Below are positions 1 through 7,423 of a stretch of DNA of 13,864 nt, in pieces. The notes below the pieces were generated by a model that was not told where the DNA came from, searched no databases, and saw only the letters and a program-made list of their open reading frames with translations. The first letter of the stretch is position 1. Every line of letters begins with the position of its first letter. The position numbers were made by a program, and so were the translations under genes. This DNA comes from CALAEC01 sp050692915 (GTDB lineage: Bacteria > Actinomycetota > UBA4738 > CALAEC01). The stretch spans positions 1 through 13,864 of the forward strand of contig JBOGVU010000069.1 of the NCBI GenBank assembly GCA_050692915.1, in the 5' to 3' direction.

Positions 1-1
1 G

Positions 2-205
2 TTCGTGGACCTCGAGGAGGTGGGCAACACGTCCGCCGCCTCAGTCCCGATCGCCCTCGACCACGCCTGGCGGCGGGGAGTGCTGAAGCCCGGGGACGTC
101 GTCCTGACCGCGGCCTTCGGGGCCGGTCTGGCCTGGGGGGCGAACCTGATCAGGTGGACCGCCGAGGTGCCCGGGGGGTCCGGGGGGGAAGCTCGCCATG
201 AGTGA
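2..205 (+). CDS. fabH: 3-oxoacyl-ACP synthase III (FabH), C-terminal end only
   Basis: The gene enters from the left edge; only the last 67 residues are present. FabH condenses an acyl-CoA primer with malonyl-ACP to start fatty-acid synthesis in the cytoplasm. The visible part holds the family segment GNTSAASVP, whose Asn (codon at 26-28) is the third member of the Cys-His-Asn catalytic triad, followed by LKPGDVVL and AFGAGLAWGA, the usual C-terminal strand of FabH. The catalytic Cys and His lie outside the window. After the normal end of the fold (near IRW) there is a tail of about 15 Gly/Glu-rich residues encoded across two G-runs. The TGA stop overlaps the start of fabG by 8 bases, so the two are probably translated together. 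KAS III is favoured over a chalcone-synthase-like enzyme because of this motif and the fab neighbours. Confidence 0.93.
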   Translation, partial: FVDLEEVGNTSAASVPIALDHAWRRGVLKPGDVVLTAAFGAGLAWGANLIRWTAEVPGGSGGEARHE

Positions 206-983
206 CGAAGCCGTGGATCGGACGGCGAGCGGACCCCCCGGCCGGACGACCGCGCGGGTGGCCCTGGTGACCGGGGCTTCGAAGGGGATCGGCCGGGCCG
301 CCGCGGTGGCCCTGGCGGCGGATGGCCGGGCCGTGGCCTGCGCGTACGGCTCGGACGACGCCGGGGCCAAGGAGACGGTGAGCCTGATCGAGGAGGGCGG
401 CGGGACCGCCGCCGCGTTCCGGGCCGACGTGACCGACCCCGAGGCCATACGCGCCATGACCGCGGCGGTGGCCGACGAGCTCGGGCCGCCCGTGATCCTG
501 GTGGCGAACGCGGGGATGAACAAGGACGGCCTGGCGGTTCGATACGACCTGGCGGACTGGGACCGGATGATTCGGGTGAACCTCACCGGCGTGTTCGCGT
601 GCATCCAGGCCACGCTCCCGGGCATGATGAAGGCGAGGTGGGGACGGATCGTTGCAGTCTCCTCGGCCATCGCGCTCCGCGGGAACGCGGGCCAGAGCGC
701 CTACGCGGCCTCGAAGACCGGGGTCGTGGGATTGGTCCGCTCGGTGGCCAAGGAGTACGCGGGCCGTGGGATCACGGCCAACGCGCTCTGTCCCGGGTTC
801 GTGGAGACGGAGATGACATCGGGGCTCCCCCAGAAGGTCCGGCGGGCCCTCGATGAGGGGATCCCGATGGGTCGGGTCGGAACGGCGGAGGAGATGGCGG
901 CCGCCGTCAGGTTCCTGGCCTCGGACGAAGCCTCGTACGTGAACGGGGCCGTGCTCGCCGTCGACGGCGGGCTCACGGCGTAG
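198..983 (+). CDS. fabG: 3-oxoacyl-ACP reductase (FabG), SDR family
   Basis: This 261-residue short-chain dehydrogenase/reductase should catalyse the NADPH-dependent reduction of 3-oxoacyl-ACP in fatty-acid elongation. The dinucleotide-binding glycine motif TGASKGIG is at residues 25-32, the NAG motif of strand 4 follows, and the catalytic set is Asn128, Ser156, Tyr169 and Lys173 (YAASK). The C-terminal PGFVETEM and the NGAVLAVDGG ending are typical of FabG. The ATG at 198 gives about 18 residues more than most FabGs before the first strand; a GTG at 258 (residue 21) would start right at that strand and cannot be excluded. The G-rich run just upstream, inside fabH, is the only possible ribosome-binding site for the ATG. 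Position between fabH and acpP supports fatty-acid synthesis over a general SDR role. Confidence 0.93.
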   Translation: MSDEAVDRTASGPPGRTTARVALVTGASKGIGRAAAVALAADGRAVACAYGSDDAGAKETVSLIEEGGGTAAAFRADVTDPEAIRAMTAAVADELGPPVILVANAGMNKDGLAVRYDLADWDRMIRVNLTGVFACIQATLPGMMKARWGRIVAVSSAIALRGNAGQSAYAASKTGVVGLVRSVAKEYAGRGITANALCPGFVETEMTSGLPQKVRRALDEGIPMGRVGTAEEMAAAVRFLASDEASYVNGAVLAVDGGLTA

Positions 984-998
984 GAGACGGGAGGAGCG

Positions 999-1250
999 AT
1001 GACGAAGCAGGAGATCGAGGAGAAGGTTCGCAAGGTCCTGGCCGAGCAGCTGGCCCGGGACGAGGCGGAGATCACGCCGGAGGCCCGGTTCGAGGAGGAC
1101 CTCGACGCCGACTCCCTCGACCTCGTGGAAGTGGTCCTGGCCCTGGAGGAGGCGCTGGGCATCGACATCCCCGAGGAGGAGATGGAGGGCGTGAAGACCG
1201 TGGGCCAGGCCGTCGACCTGGCCGCCGGGAAGCTCGGGGTGAGCGCGTAG
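999..1250 (+). CDS. acpP: Acyl carrier protein
   Basis: This 83-residue, strongly acidic protein is the acyl carrier of type II fatty-acid synthesis. It carries the growing chain on a 4'-phosphopantetheine arm attached to Ser39 in the DADSLDLVE motif (residues 36-43), presented by a four-helix bundle. Helix III follows with DIPEEEMEGVKTVGQAV, the usual ACP pattern. Length and charge match AcpP and argue against a polyketide or non-ribosomal carrier domain. A strong ribosome-binding site, GGAGG at 990-994, fixes the ATG at 999. The gene starts 15 bases after the fabG stop and ends one base before the fabF start, as expected for an operon in which the carrier is made with its partner enzymes. 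Confidence 0.96.
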   Translation: MTKQEIEEKVRKVLAEQLARDEAEITPEARFEEDLDADSLDLVEVVLALEEALGIDIPEEEMEGVKTVGQAVDLAAGKLGVSA

Positions 1251-1251
1251 C

Positions 1252-2478
1252 GTGACGCGGAAGGTCGTCGTCACCGGGATCGGGCCGGTCACGCCGGTGG
1301 GCGTGGGCCGGGCCGACTTCTGGGACGCCCTGGTGGCGGGCCGCTCCGGCATCGGAGAGGTCACGCTGTTCGACACCACGGACTTCCCGGTCCGGATCGG
1401 CGGCGAGGTGAAGGACTTCGATCCGACCGTGTGGATGGACCGAAAGGCCGCCAGGCGGACCGACCGGGTCGTCCACCTCGCGGTGGCCGCGGCCCGGCTG
1501 GCCTGGGAGGACGCCGGCTCGCCGCAGATCGATCCGCAGCGGGCGGCGGTGGTCGTCTCCACGGGCGTGGGCGGACTCCAGACCATGGAGGAGCAGGTCC
1601 GCATCCTGGCCGAGCGCGGCCCGGGCCGGGTCTCCGCGTTCACGGTCCCGGCCATGATGCCGAACGCCGCCAGCGGACAGATCGCCATGGAGCTCGGCTT
1701 CAGCGGGCCGAACGCGTGCATCACCACGGCGTGCGCGGCCGGGGCCCACGGTGTCGGGGAGGCCTACCGGTACATCAAGCACGGCATGGCCGACCTCGCC
1801 GTCACCGGGGGCACCGAGGCCGCCATCACGCCGTTGGCCCTGGCCGCGTTCGCCCAGATGCAGGCACTGTCTCGGAACCCCGACCCGGCCCAGGCCTCTC
1901 GCCCCTTCGACGCGAACCGGGACGGATTCGTGATGGCCGAGGCCGCGGGGATCCTGATCCTCGAGGAGGAGGAGCGGGCCCGGGCCCGGGGGGCCACGAT
2001 CTACGCGGAGGTCGCCGGCTACGGGACCTCGGCCGACGCGTTCCACATCACCCAGCCCGAGCCCCAGGGGGCCGGCGCCGTGATCGCCATGCAGATGGCC
2101 CTCACCGACGCCGGCGAGGACGCCGAGGCGGTCGACTACATCAACGCCCACGGCACCTCGACCCAGCTCAACGACGCCGCGGAGACCCGGGCCATCAAGA
2201 AGGCCCTGGGCGACCACGCCCACCGCGTGGCGATCTCCTCGACGAAGTCGATGACCGGCCACATGGTCGGGGCCGCCGGCGCCGCCGAGGCGGCCGTGGC
2301 CGCGCTGGCCATCCACGAGGGGGTCATCCCGCCGACCACGAACTACGAGACCCCCGACCCGGACTGCGACCTCGACTACGTCCCGAACGAGGCTCGGAAG
2401 CAGGACGTCCGGCTGTCGCTGTCGAACGCGTTCGGGTTCGGCGGCCAGAACGCCGTCCTGGCGTTCCGCCGGGCCTAG
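1252..2478 (+). CDS. fabF: 3-oxoacyl-ACP synthase II (FabF)
   Basis: This 408-residue beta-ketoacyl-ACP synthase condenses malonyl-ACP with acyl-ACP during chain elongation. It has the KAS I/II catalytic triad Cys161 (in TTACAAGAHG), His300 (in NAHGTSTQLND) and His337 (in KSMTGHMVGAAG), with the conserved Lys332 five residues before the second His. The C-terminal NAFGFGGQNAVL is the family's glycine-rich end. Length equals typical FabF (about 410). It starts with GTG one base after the acpP stop; GGGGTG in the acpP tail is a weak Shine-Dalgarno, so coupling to acpP translation is likely. The extended DP.CDLDYVPN stretch favours FabF over FabB. The stop lies four bases from the stop of the opposing ndk gene. 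Confidence 0.96.
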   Translation: MTRKVVVTGIGPVTPVGVGRADFWDALVAGRSGIGEVTLFDTTDFPVRIGGEVKDFDPTVWMDRKAARRTDRVVHLAVAAARLAWEDAGSPQIDPQRAAVVVSTGVGGLQTMEEQVRILAERGPGRVSAFTVPAMMPNAASGQIAMELGFSGPNACITTACAAGAHGVGEAYRYIKHGMADLAVTGGTEAAITPLALAAFAQMQALSRNPDPAQASRPFDANRDGFVMAEAAGILILEEEERARARGATIYAEVAGYGTSADAFHITQPEPQGAGAVIAMQMALTDAGEDAEAVDYINAHGTSTQLNDAAETRAIKKALGDHAHRVAISSTKSMTGHMVGAAGAAEAAVAALAIHEGVIPPTTNYETPDPDCDLDYVPNEARKQDVRLSLSNAFGFGGQNAVLAFRRA

Positions 2479-2482
2479 CTCC

Positions 2483-2887
2483 TCAGCCGAAGAACAGGTC
2501 CAGCTCGCGCTTGGCCGACTCCGGCGAGTCCGAGCCGTGGACGAGGTTCTCGGTGATGACCACGCCGTAGTCGCCCCTGATCGTGCCTGGAGGGGCGGCC
2601 GCCGGGTCCGTCGGGCCCATGAGCGTACGGACCACCGCCACGGCCTGTTCGCCCACGACCCGGGCCACCACGACCTCGCCGCTGGTGATGAAGTCCACGA
2701 GCTCGCCGAAGAACGCCTTGTCCCGGTGCTCGTCGTAGTGCCGCTCGGCCAGGTCGCGGTCGATGCGCATCCGGCGCATCGCCTCGATCCGCAGGCCCTT
2801 CCGCTCCAGCCGGCCCAGGATCTCGCCGATCAGGCCGCGGCGGACCGCATCGGGCTTCACGATCACCAGCGTGGCTTCCTCGGCCAT
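2483..2887 (-). CDS. ndk: Nucleoside diphosphate kinase
   Basis: This 134-residue enzyme moves the gamma-phosphate of ATP to nucleoside diphosphates through a phosphohistidine, balancing the NTP and dNTP pools. The active-site His117 sits in the signature NLVHGSDS (114-121). Other family marks are VIVKPDAVRRGLIGEI (8-23), GPTDP (91-95) and PGTIRGDYG (100-108). Length is normal for a bacterial NDK. The ATG at 2887 is chosen because GAGGAG lies just upstream and the protein starts like other NDKs; the same frame stays open far upstream, but that part is a shadow of folC. It is the last gene of the minus-strand block, 11 bases after folC, and ends four bases from the fabF stop on the other strand. 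Confidence 0.96.
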   Translation of the reverse strand: MAEEATLVIVKPDAVRRGLIGEILGRLERKGLRIEAMRRMRIDRDLAERHYDEHRDKAFFGELVDFITSGEVVVARVVGEQAVAVVRTLMGPTDPAAAPPGTIRGDYGVVITENLVHGSDSPESAKRELDLFFG

Positions 2888-2898
2888 GTGCTCCTCGT

Positions 2899-4176
2899 TC
2901 AGGCGGGCGGGCGAGCGTCCGCGACAGTGTACAGAGAGCCCGTCACCAGGATCAGGTCGTCCTGGGCGGCGTCGGCCCGGGCGGCCTCGAGAGCGGCGCC
3001 GACCGACGGGTGCTCCTCGACGTCGCCGATCCCGGCGGCCCGGCACGCTTCGGCCAAGTCGGCCGGGGACCGGCTCCTCAGGTTCGAGTTCGCCGCCGCG
3101 TAGGCCCGGGCGGTCCGAGGACCAAGTGCCGTCACGATGCCGGCCACGTCCTTCGCCTCGAGCACCGCGATCACCAGGTGGAGCCGCCGCCACACGAACG
3201 CCTCGGGAAGGGCGTCGGCCAGGGCCCGGGCGGCGTCGGGGTTGTGGGCCCCGTCCAGCACGACCAGCGGATGGCGGGCCACGACCTCGAGACGCCCCGG
3301 CGAGGTGGCCCCGGCCAGGGCTTCCCGGAGCGTGTCCTCGCCCATCTCCTGTCCCAGGAACACCTCGGCGGCGACGATCGCCGACATGGCGTTCAGGGCC
3401 TGATGAGCGCCGTGGAGCGGCACGATCAGGTCCCCGTACACGTCTCGCACCCCGGCCACTGCGATCTGCTGGCCGCCCACAGCCGGCCGCCGGTCGACCA
3501 GGCGGAAGTCTCGGTCGCGGAGGAGGAGCGAGGCCCCCACCTGCTCCGCCCGGGCCTCGATCGACGGGAGCGCGTCGCGGTTCGGATCCTGCACCACGGC
3601 GGTGGCCCCGGCCTTGATGATCCCGGCCTTCTCCCGGGCGACCTCCTTCACCGTCGAGCCGAGCTCGGGATGGTCGATGTCGATCGAGCAGAGCACCGCC
3701 ACACTGGCGTCGATCACGTTCGTGGCGTCCCATTCGCCGCCCATGCCCACCTCGAATACCCCGGCGTCCACCGGCTTGTCGGCGAACCACAGGAACGCCA
3801 GGGCCGTGAGCGCCTCGAAGTACGTGACTCGTTCACCCCCGCGTCCGTCGACCTCCCGGAGGTACGGCGCCAGATGCGTGTAGGTCTCCCCGAACTCGTT
3901 CTCGGGGATGTCCTGGTCGCACAGCGCCAGCCGCTCGGTGAGCGCGTGCAGGTGCGGCGAGGTGTACACGCCCGCGGCGAGCCCGTGGGCACACAGGATC
4001 CGCCCGATCAGCCGGGCAGTGGTGGTCTTGCCGTTCGTCCCGGTGACGTGGACGGAGGGATACGTGCGCTCGGGGTGATCGAGGAGATCCGCCAGGGCCC
4101 GGATCCGGTCGAGGTCGGGGACCATCCTCGACGGCTGACGGGCGTCGAGGTCGGCGACGGCCTCCGGGTACCGCAC
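2899..4176 (-). CDS. folC: Bifunctional folylpolyglutamate synthase / dihydrofolate synthase (FolC)
   Basis: This 425-residue Mur-ligase-family enzyme adds glutamate to dihydropteroate and/or folates with ATP, which retains folates in the cell. The P-loop GTNGKTT is at residues 46-52. It is followed by FEVGMGGEWDATN, the DHPELGSTVKEVAREKAGIIK segment (whose last Lys is the one usually carbamylated) and DGAHNPDAAR of the C-terminal glutamate-ligase domain. Whether both activities are present cannot be read from the sequence. The start is GTG at 4176, four bases after valS; there is no strong Shine-Dalgarno, so coupling to valS is likely. An internal Met at residue 18 would cut the N-terminal helices and is less likely. 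The valS-folC-ndk order is the actinobacterial one. Confidence 0.93.
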   Translation of the reverse strand: MRYPEAVADLDARQPSRMVPDLDRIRALADLLDHPERTYPSVHVTGTNGKTTTARLIGRILCAHGLAAGVYTSPHLHALTERLALCDQDIPENEFGETYTHLAPYLREVDGRGGERVTYFEALTALAFLWFADKPVDAGVFEVGMGGEWDATNVIDASVAVLCSIDIDHPELGSTVKEVAREKAGIIKAGATAVVQDPNRDALPSIEARAEQVGASLLLRDRDFRLVDRRPAVGGQQIAVAGVRDVYGDLIVPLHGAHQALNAMSAIVAAEVFLGQEMGEDTLREALAGATSPGRLEVVARHPLVVLDGAHNPDAARALADALPEAFVWRRLHLVIAVLEAKDVAGIVTALGPRTARAYAAANSNLRSRSPADLAEACRAAGIGDVEEHPSVGAALEAARADAAQDDLILVTGSLYTVADARPPA

Positions 4177-4180
4177 CCGC

Positions 4181-6829
4181 TCAGCAGCCCAGCTCGGCCA
4201 GCTGGGCTTCCAGGATGGCGCGCTCCTCCTCCAGAGCGGCCAGCTTCCCCCGCTCCTTGGCCACGACCTCCGGCGCCGCCTTGGAGACGAACCCCTCGTT
4301 GTCGAGCTTCCGGGCCGACCGCTCCGCCCTCTCCCCGATACCGTCCAGCCGCTTGCGGATCCGGGCGCACTCGGCGGCGGTGTCGAGCACGCCGGCCAGT
4401 GGGATCAGCACGTCCGCTCCATCGACCACGAGCCTGGCGTGGCCGCCGGCGTCACCGGCGTCGTCCGCGGTCTCCAGACGATCGAGGCGGGCCAGCCGAC
4501 GGATCTCCTCGTCCAGCTCCCGGAGGGTCACCCGCTGGACGTCGTCGGCCCGCACCCGGGCCTCCAGCCTCGCGCCGGGCCCCAGGCCGTGGCCGCTGCG
4601 GAACGAGCGGACGGCGACGACCAGCGACTCGGCGAATGAGAGGTGCCGCTCGGCGTCCTCGTCGCGGTGCTCGGGGTGGGGCTCCGGCCAGTCGCTCACC
4701 ACGATCGAGTCGCCGGCGTCGAACCGCTGCCACACCTCCTCCGTGACGAACGGCATGATCGGGTGCAGCAGGCGCAGGGTTCGCTCCAGGACCCAGGCCA
4801 GGACGCCCGCCGCGGCCTCCCGCTCCCCCGGCCCACCCTCGTAGAGCCGGGGCTTCTCCATCTCCAGCCCCCAGTCGCAGAACTCCGACCACAGGAAGCG
4901 GTGGACGGTCTGCGCCGCGTCGGCGAACCGGTACTCCTCCATGGCCAGCTCGAACTCCTCGCGGCAGGCCTCGTGGCGCGACAGCAGCCACCGCTCGACC
5001 GGGGAGCGGTCGGCCTCGGCCGGCAGGGCCGGCGGGCCCCGGCCGTCCCGAGCCCCCAGGACCAGCCGGGCCGCGTTCCAGATCTTGTTGGCGAAGTTCC
5101 GGGCCGCCTCCACGTCCCGCTCCCCCAGCGGGAGGTTCTGCTGGTCGGGGCCGGCGATGCGGGCCAGCGAGAAGCGGAGCGCGTCGGCACCATACCGCCC
5201 GATGAACTCGAGGGGGTCGATGACGTTTCCGAGGGACTTCGACATCTTGCGGTTCCTCTCGTCCCGGACCAGGCCGTGGATCAGGACATGGCGGAAGGGG
5301 ACGTCGCCGACCAGGTACATGCCGGACATGATCATCCGGGCCACCCACAGATAGAGGATCTCGTACCCGGTCACCAGGACCGAGGTCGGGTAGAAGTACG
5401 CCAGGTCCTCGGTCTCGTCCGGCCACCCGAGCGTGGAGAACGGCCACAGCTGGGAGGAGAACCACGTGTCGAGGACGTCGGGGTCCTGCTCGATGTCGGC
5501 CGAGCCGCACTCGCGACAGGCGTCGGGATCCTCCACCGAAGCGAACTCGTGGCCGTTCGGGCAGTACCACACCGGGATCCGGTGACCCCACCACAGCTGG
5601 CGGGAGATGTTCCAGTCCCGGAGGTTGTCGAGCCAGGTGGTGTACGGGCCGAGCCACCGCTCCGGGAAGAACCGGATCCGGCCGTCGAGGGCCGCCTCCT
5701 TGGCCGGGCCGGTGAGCCGCTCCACGGCCACGAACCACTGCTCGCCCGAGAGCCACGGCTCGACCTCGCTCCCGCAGCGGTAACAGTGGCCCACGGCGTG
5801 CCGGTACGGCCGCTCCACGGACACGATCAGCTCCCGGTCGCGCAGCGCCTCCAGCACCCGCTTCCTGGCCTCGTACCGGTCGAGCCCGCGGAAGGGCTCC
5901 GGGACCGAATCCGCGAGCGTCCCGTCCGCCTTCATGATGTTCGTCCGGCCGAGCCCGGCGCGCTCGCCGATCTCGAAGTCGGTCGGATCGTGCGCGGGCG
6001 TGACCTTCACCGCCCCGGTGCCGAACGACGGATCGACGGCGGGGTCGGCCACGATCGGGAGTTCGTCGCCGCTGAACGGGTGGCGGACCGCCCCACCCAC
6101 CAGGCCCCGGTACCGCTCGTCGTCCGGATGCACGGCCACCCCGGTGTCACCAAGCATCGTCTCGATCCGGGTGGTGGCCACGTCGACGTGGCCAGAGCCG
6201 TCGGCCAGTGGGTACCGGAACGTGACGAGCTCGCCCTCCACCTCGCGGTGCTCGACCTCGGAGTCGGAGAGCGCCGTCTGGTCTGTGGGACACCAGTTGA
6301 TGATCCGCTCGCCTCGGTAGATCAGTCTGTCCTCGTACAGCCGGACGAAGGCCACCCGGACGGCATGCTGGAGCCCCTCGTCCATGGTGAACCGGAGGCG
6401 GTCCCAGTCGCACGAGTTGCCGAGCCGTTTCATCTGCTCGACGATCGCGTCCCCGTAGCGCTCCTTCCACTCCCACACCCGCTCGATGAATGCCTCCCGG
6501 CCGAGCTCCTGCGGATCGATCCCCTCCTCGGCCAGCTGGCGCCGCACCAGGACCTCGGTCCCGATCCCCGCGTGGTCGGTCCCGGGCAGCCACAGGACCT
6601 CGAAGCCCTGCATGCGCTTCCGCCGGACGATGACGTCCTGGAGGGTGTGATCGAGAGCGTGGCCGATGTGCAGGGCCCCGGTCACGTTCGGCGGGGGGAG
6701 GACGATGCAGAACGGCTTCCGGTCCGGGGTCGGGGCCGCCCGGAAGTACCCGCGGTCGAGCCAGGCCGCGTACCATCGCTTCTCGACCTCGGCCGGCTCG
6801 TACACCGCCGCCATCGACCCGGATGCCAT
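4181..6829 (-). CDS. valS: Valyl-tRNA synthetase
   Basis: This 882-residue class I synthetase charges tRNA-Val and edits threonine mischarging. It contains the HIGH motif at 54-57 after PPPNVTGAL, and the KMSKS motif at 528-532 followed by LGNVIDPLEF. The CP1 editing domain lies between them (TTR.ETMLGDT and TPAHDPTDFEIG). Zinc-type cysteines occur at 423, 438 and 441 just before DPDVLDTWFSS, a ValRS hallmark. The anticodon-binding helical domain follows, and the last 65 or so residues form the Lys/Glu/Ala-rich coiled coil found in ValRS but not in IleRS or LeuRS. The full length is normal. The ATG at 6829 has no Shine-Dalgarno; Met6 is another possible start. It lies 19 bases after the metallo-hydrolase gene and 4 before folC. 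Confidence 0.96.
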   Translation of the reverse strand: MASGSMAAVYEPAEVEKRWYAAWLDRGYFRAAPTPDRKPFCIVLPPPNVTGALHIGHALDHTLQDVIVRRKRMQGFEVLWLPGTDHAGIGTEVLVRRQLAEEGIDPQELGREAFIERVWEWKERYGDAIVEQMKRLGNSCDWDRLRFTMDEGLQHAVRVAFVRLYEDRLIYRGERIINWCPTDQTALSDSEVEHREVEGELVTFRYPLADGSGHVDVATTRIETMLGDTGVAVHPDDERYRGLVGGAVRHPFSGDELPIVADPAVDPSFGTGAVKVTPAHDPTDFEIGERAGLGRTNIMKADGTLADSVPEPFRGLDRYEARKRVLEALRDRELIVSVERPYRHAVGHCYRCGSEVEPWLSGEQWFVAVERLTGPAKEAALDGRIRFFPERWLGPYTTWLDNLRDWNISRQLWWGHRIPVWYCPNGHEFASVEDPDACRECGSADIEQDPDVLDTWFSSQLWPFSTLGWPDETEDLAYFYPTSVLVTGYEILYLWVARMIMSGMYLVGDVPFRHVLIHGLVRDERNRKMSKSLGNVIDPLEFIGRYGADALRFSLARIAGPDQQNLPLGERDVEAARNFANKIWNAARLVLGARDGRGPPALPAEADRSPVERWLLSRHEACREEFELAMEEYRFADAAQTVHRFLWSEFCDWGLEMEKPRLYEGGPGEREAAAGVLAWVLERTLRLLHPIMPFVTEEVWQRFDAGDSIVVSDWPEPHPEHRDEDAERHLSFAESLVVAVRSFRSGHGLGPGARLEARVRADDVQRVTLRELDEEIRRLARLDRLETADDAGDAGGHARLVVDGADVLIPLAGVLDTAAECARIRKRLDGIGERAERSARKLDNEGFVSKAAPEVVAKERGKLAALEEERAILEAQLAELGC

Positions 6830-6835
6830 CAGAGG

Positions 6836-6841
6836 AGTGTA
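6836..6841 (-). promoter_or_regulatory. Candidate -10 box for leaderless valS transcription
   Basis: The 19-base gap before valS contains TACACT on the minus strand (four of six matches to TATAAT, with the key first T-A and last T). Its last base lies 6 bases before the ATG, so transcription would begin at or next to the start codon. No ribosome-binding site is visible for valS, and leaderless messages are common in Actinomycetota, so the two observations fit together. The best -35 candidate, GCGACG at 16-bp spacing, is poor. The alternative is read-through from clpX and the hydrolase gene. Confidence 0.28.
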
Positions 6842-6848
6842 CCCGCGC

Positions 6849-7418
6849 TCAGCGAGGCGTCGCGGGGCCGGGGCGGAACATGGCGCCGTGGCCCGGCACG
6901 ATGATGTCGGCCGCGTTCAGGATCCGCTCCCGGGACTCGTGGAGGGCCCGCGGATCGTCCGCGTAGGGGTCCTCGGGCGGCCCCTCGGCGGACCACCACA
7001 GGTGGGTCAGCGCCGAGATCCCCTGGACCGTGGCGGCCAGCACCGTGAGGCACTGGGCGGTGTGGCCCGGCGTCCTGGCCAGCCGAACGTTCGGCGACAC
7101 GTCGAAGCCCTCACACTCACGATCCACCCACAGGTCGCCACGGTAGGTGGCCCAGTGGTCGTGGACCCGGGCGTTCGGGAACATGCCGACGTTCAGCGTG
7201 TGGTCGGGGTGGTGGTGGGACAGGATCACGTCGGTGACGTCCTCGGGCTCGACCCCGAGACGACGGAGCGGCTCAGCGATCATCCCCTGCGAGGGCACCA
7301 TTCCCGGGTCCCACACGATCCGGGCATCGCCGTCGCCGATGAACGCCACCGTGCAGGCGGTGTGGTCACCGGTGTACCCCTCGAACAGGACGTGGACCTC
7401 GGCGTCCCGGGCAGCCAC
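6849..7418 (-). CDS. MBL-fold metallo-hydrolase, MBLAC1-like
   Basis: This is a small metallo-beta-lactamase-fold protein of 189 residues if it starts at the GTG at 7418, five bases after the clpX stop. The reading frame stays open back to 7532, but that part overlaps clpX and has shadow composition. Metal-site motifs are present: SHHHPDH (ligands His68, His70, Asp72, His73), TPGHT (His119) and VPGHG (His177). As I remember the family, the flow of NVGMFP after the first motif and of SRER.L..ADIIVPGHG at the end resembles human MBLAC1 and its bacterial relatives. The Asp that normally bridges the two metals, usually in a G-D-x-F segment, appears as ALTHLWW here, with His139 near its place. The substrate cannot be told; hydrolysis of a thioester, lactone or phosphodiester is possible. 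No signal peptide is visible, so it is probably cytoplasmic. Confidence 0.82.
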   Translation of the reverse strand: MAARDAEVHVLFEGYTGDHTACTVAFIGDGDARIVWDPGMVPSQGMIAEPLRRLGVEPEDVTDVILSHHHPDHTLNVGMFPNARVHDHWATYRGDLWVDRECEGFDVSPNVRLARTPGHTAQCLTVLAATVQGISALTHLWWSAEGPPEDPYADDPRALHESRERILNAADIIVPGHGAMFRPGPATPR

Positions 7419-7423
7419 CCGGG

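Noticed and set aside
150..1727. Long minus-strand frames opposite fabG, acpP and fabF
   Set aside because: Low-complexity composition, no motif, and fully opposite three clearly recognised genes.
2440..2478. Inverted repeat GCCAG...CTGGC near the end of fabF as a terminator
   Set aside because: Only five pairs, no T-run, and the bases encode the conserved FabF C-terminal motif.
4020..4045. FolC P-loop GTNGKTT instead of GTNGKGS
   Set aside because: A known variation in the Mur-ligase superfamily, including actinobacterial FolC; the remaining FolC motifs are intact.
6150..6180. ValRS editing-domain motif TTRPET reads TTRIET
   Set aside because: I recall this position varying in actinobacterial ValRS; without an alignment it does not support loss of editing.
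4643..6904. Long open frame on the plus strand opposite valS (about 750 codons), and similar ones opposite tig/clpP and the HEAT/glycosyltransferase genes (for example 10751-13249)
   Set aside because: Their protein sequences are rich in Arg, Pro, Gly, Val and His with no family motif. They arise because G/C-ending codons on one strand rarely give stops on the other.
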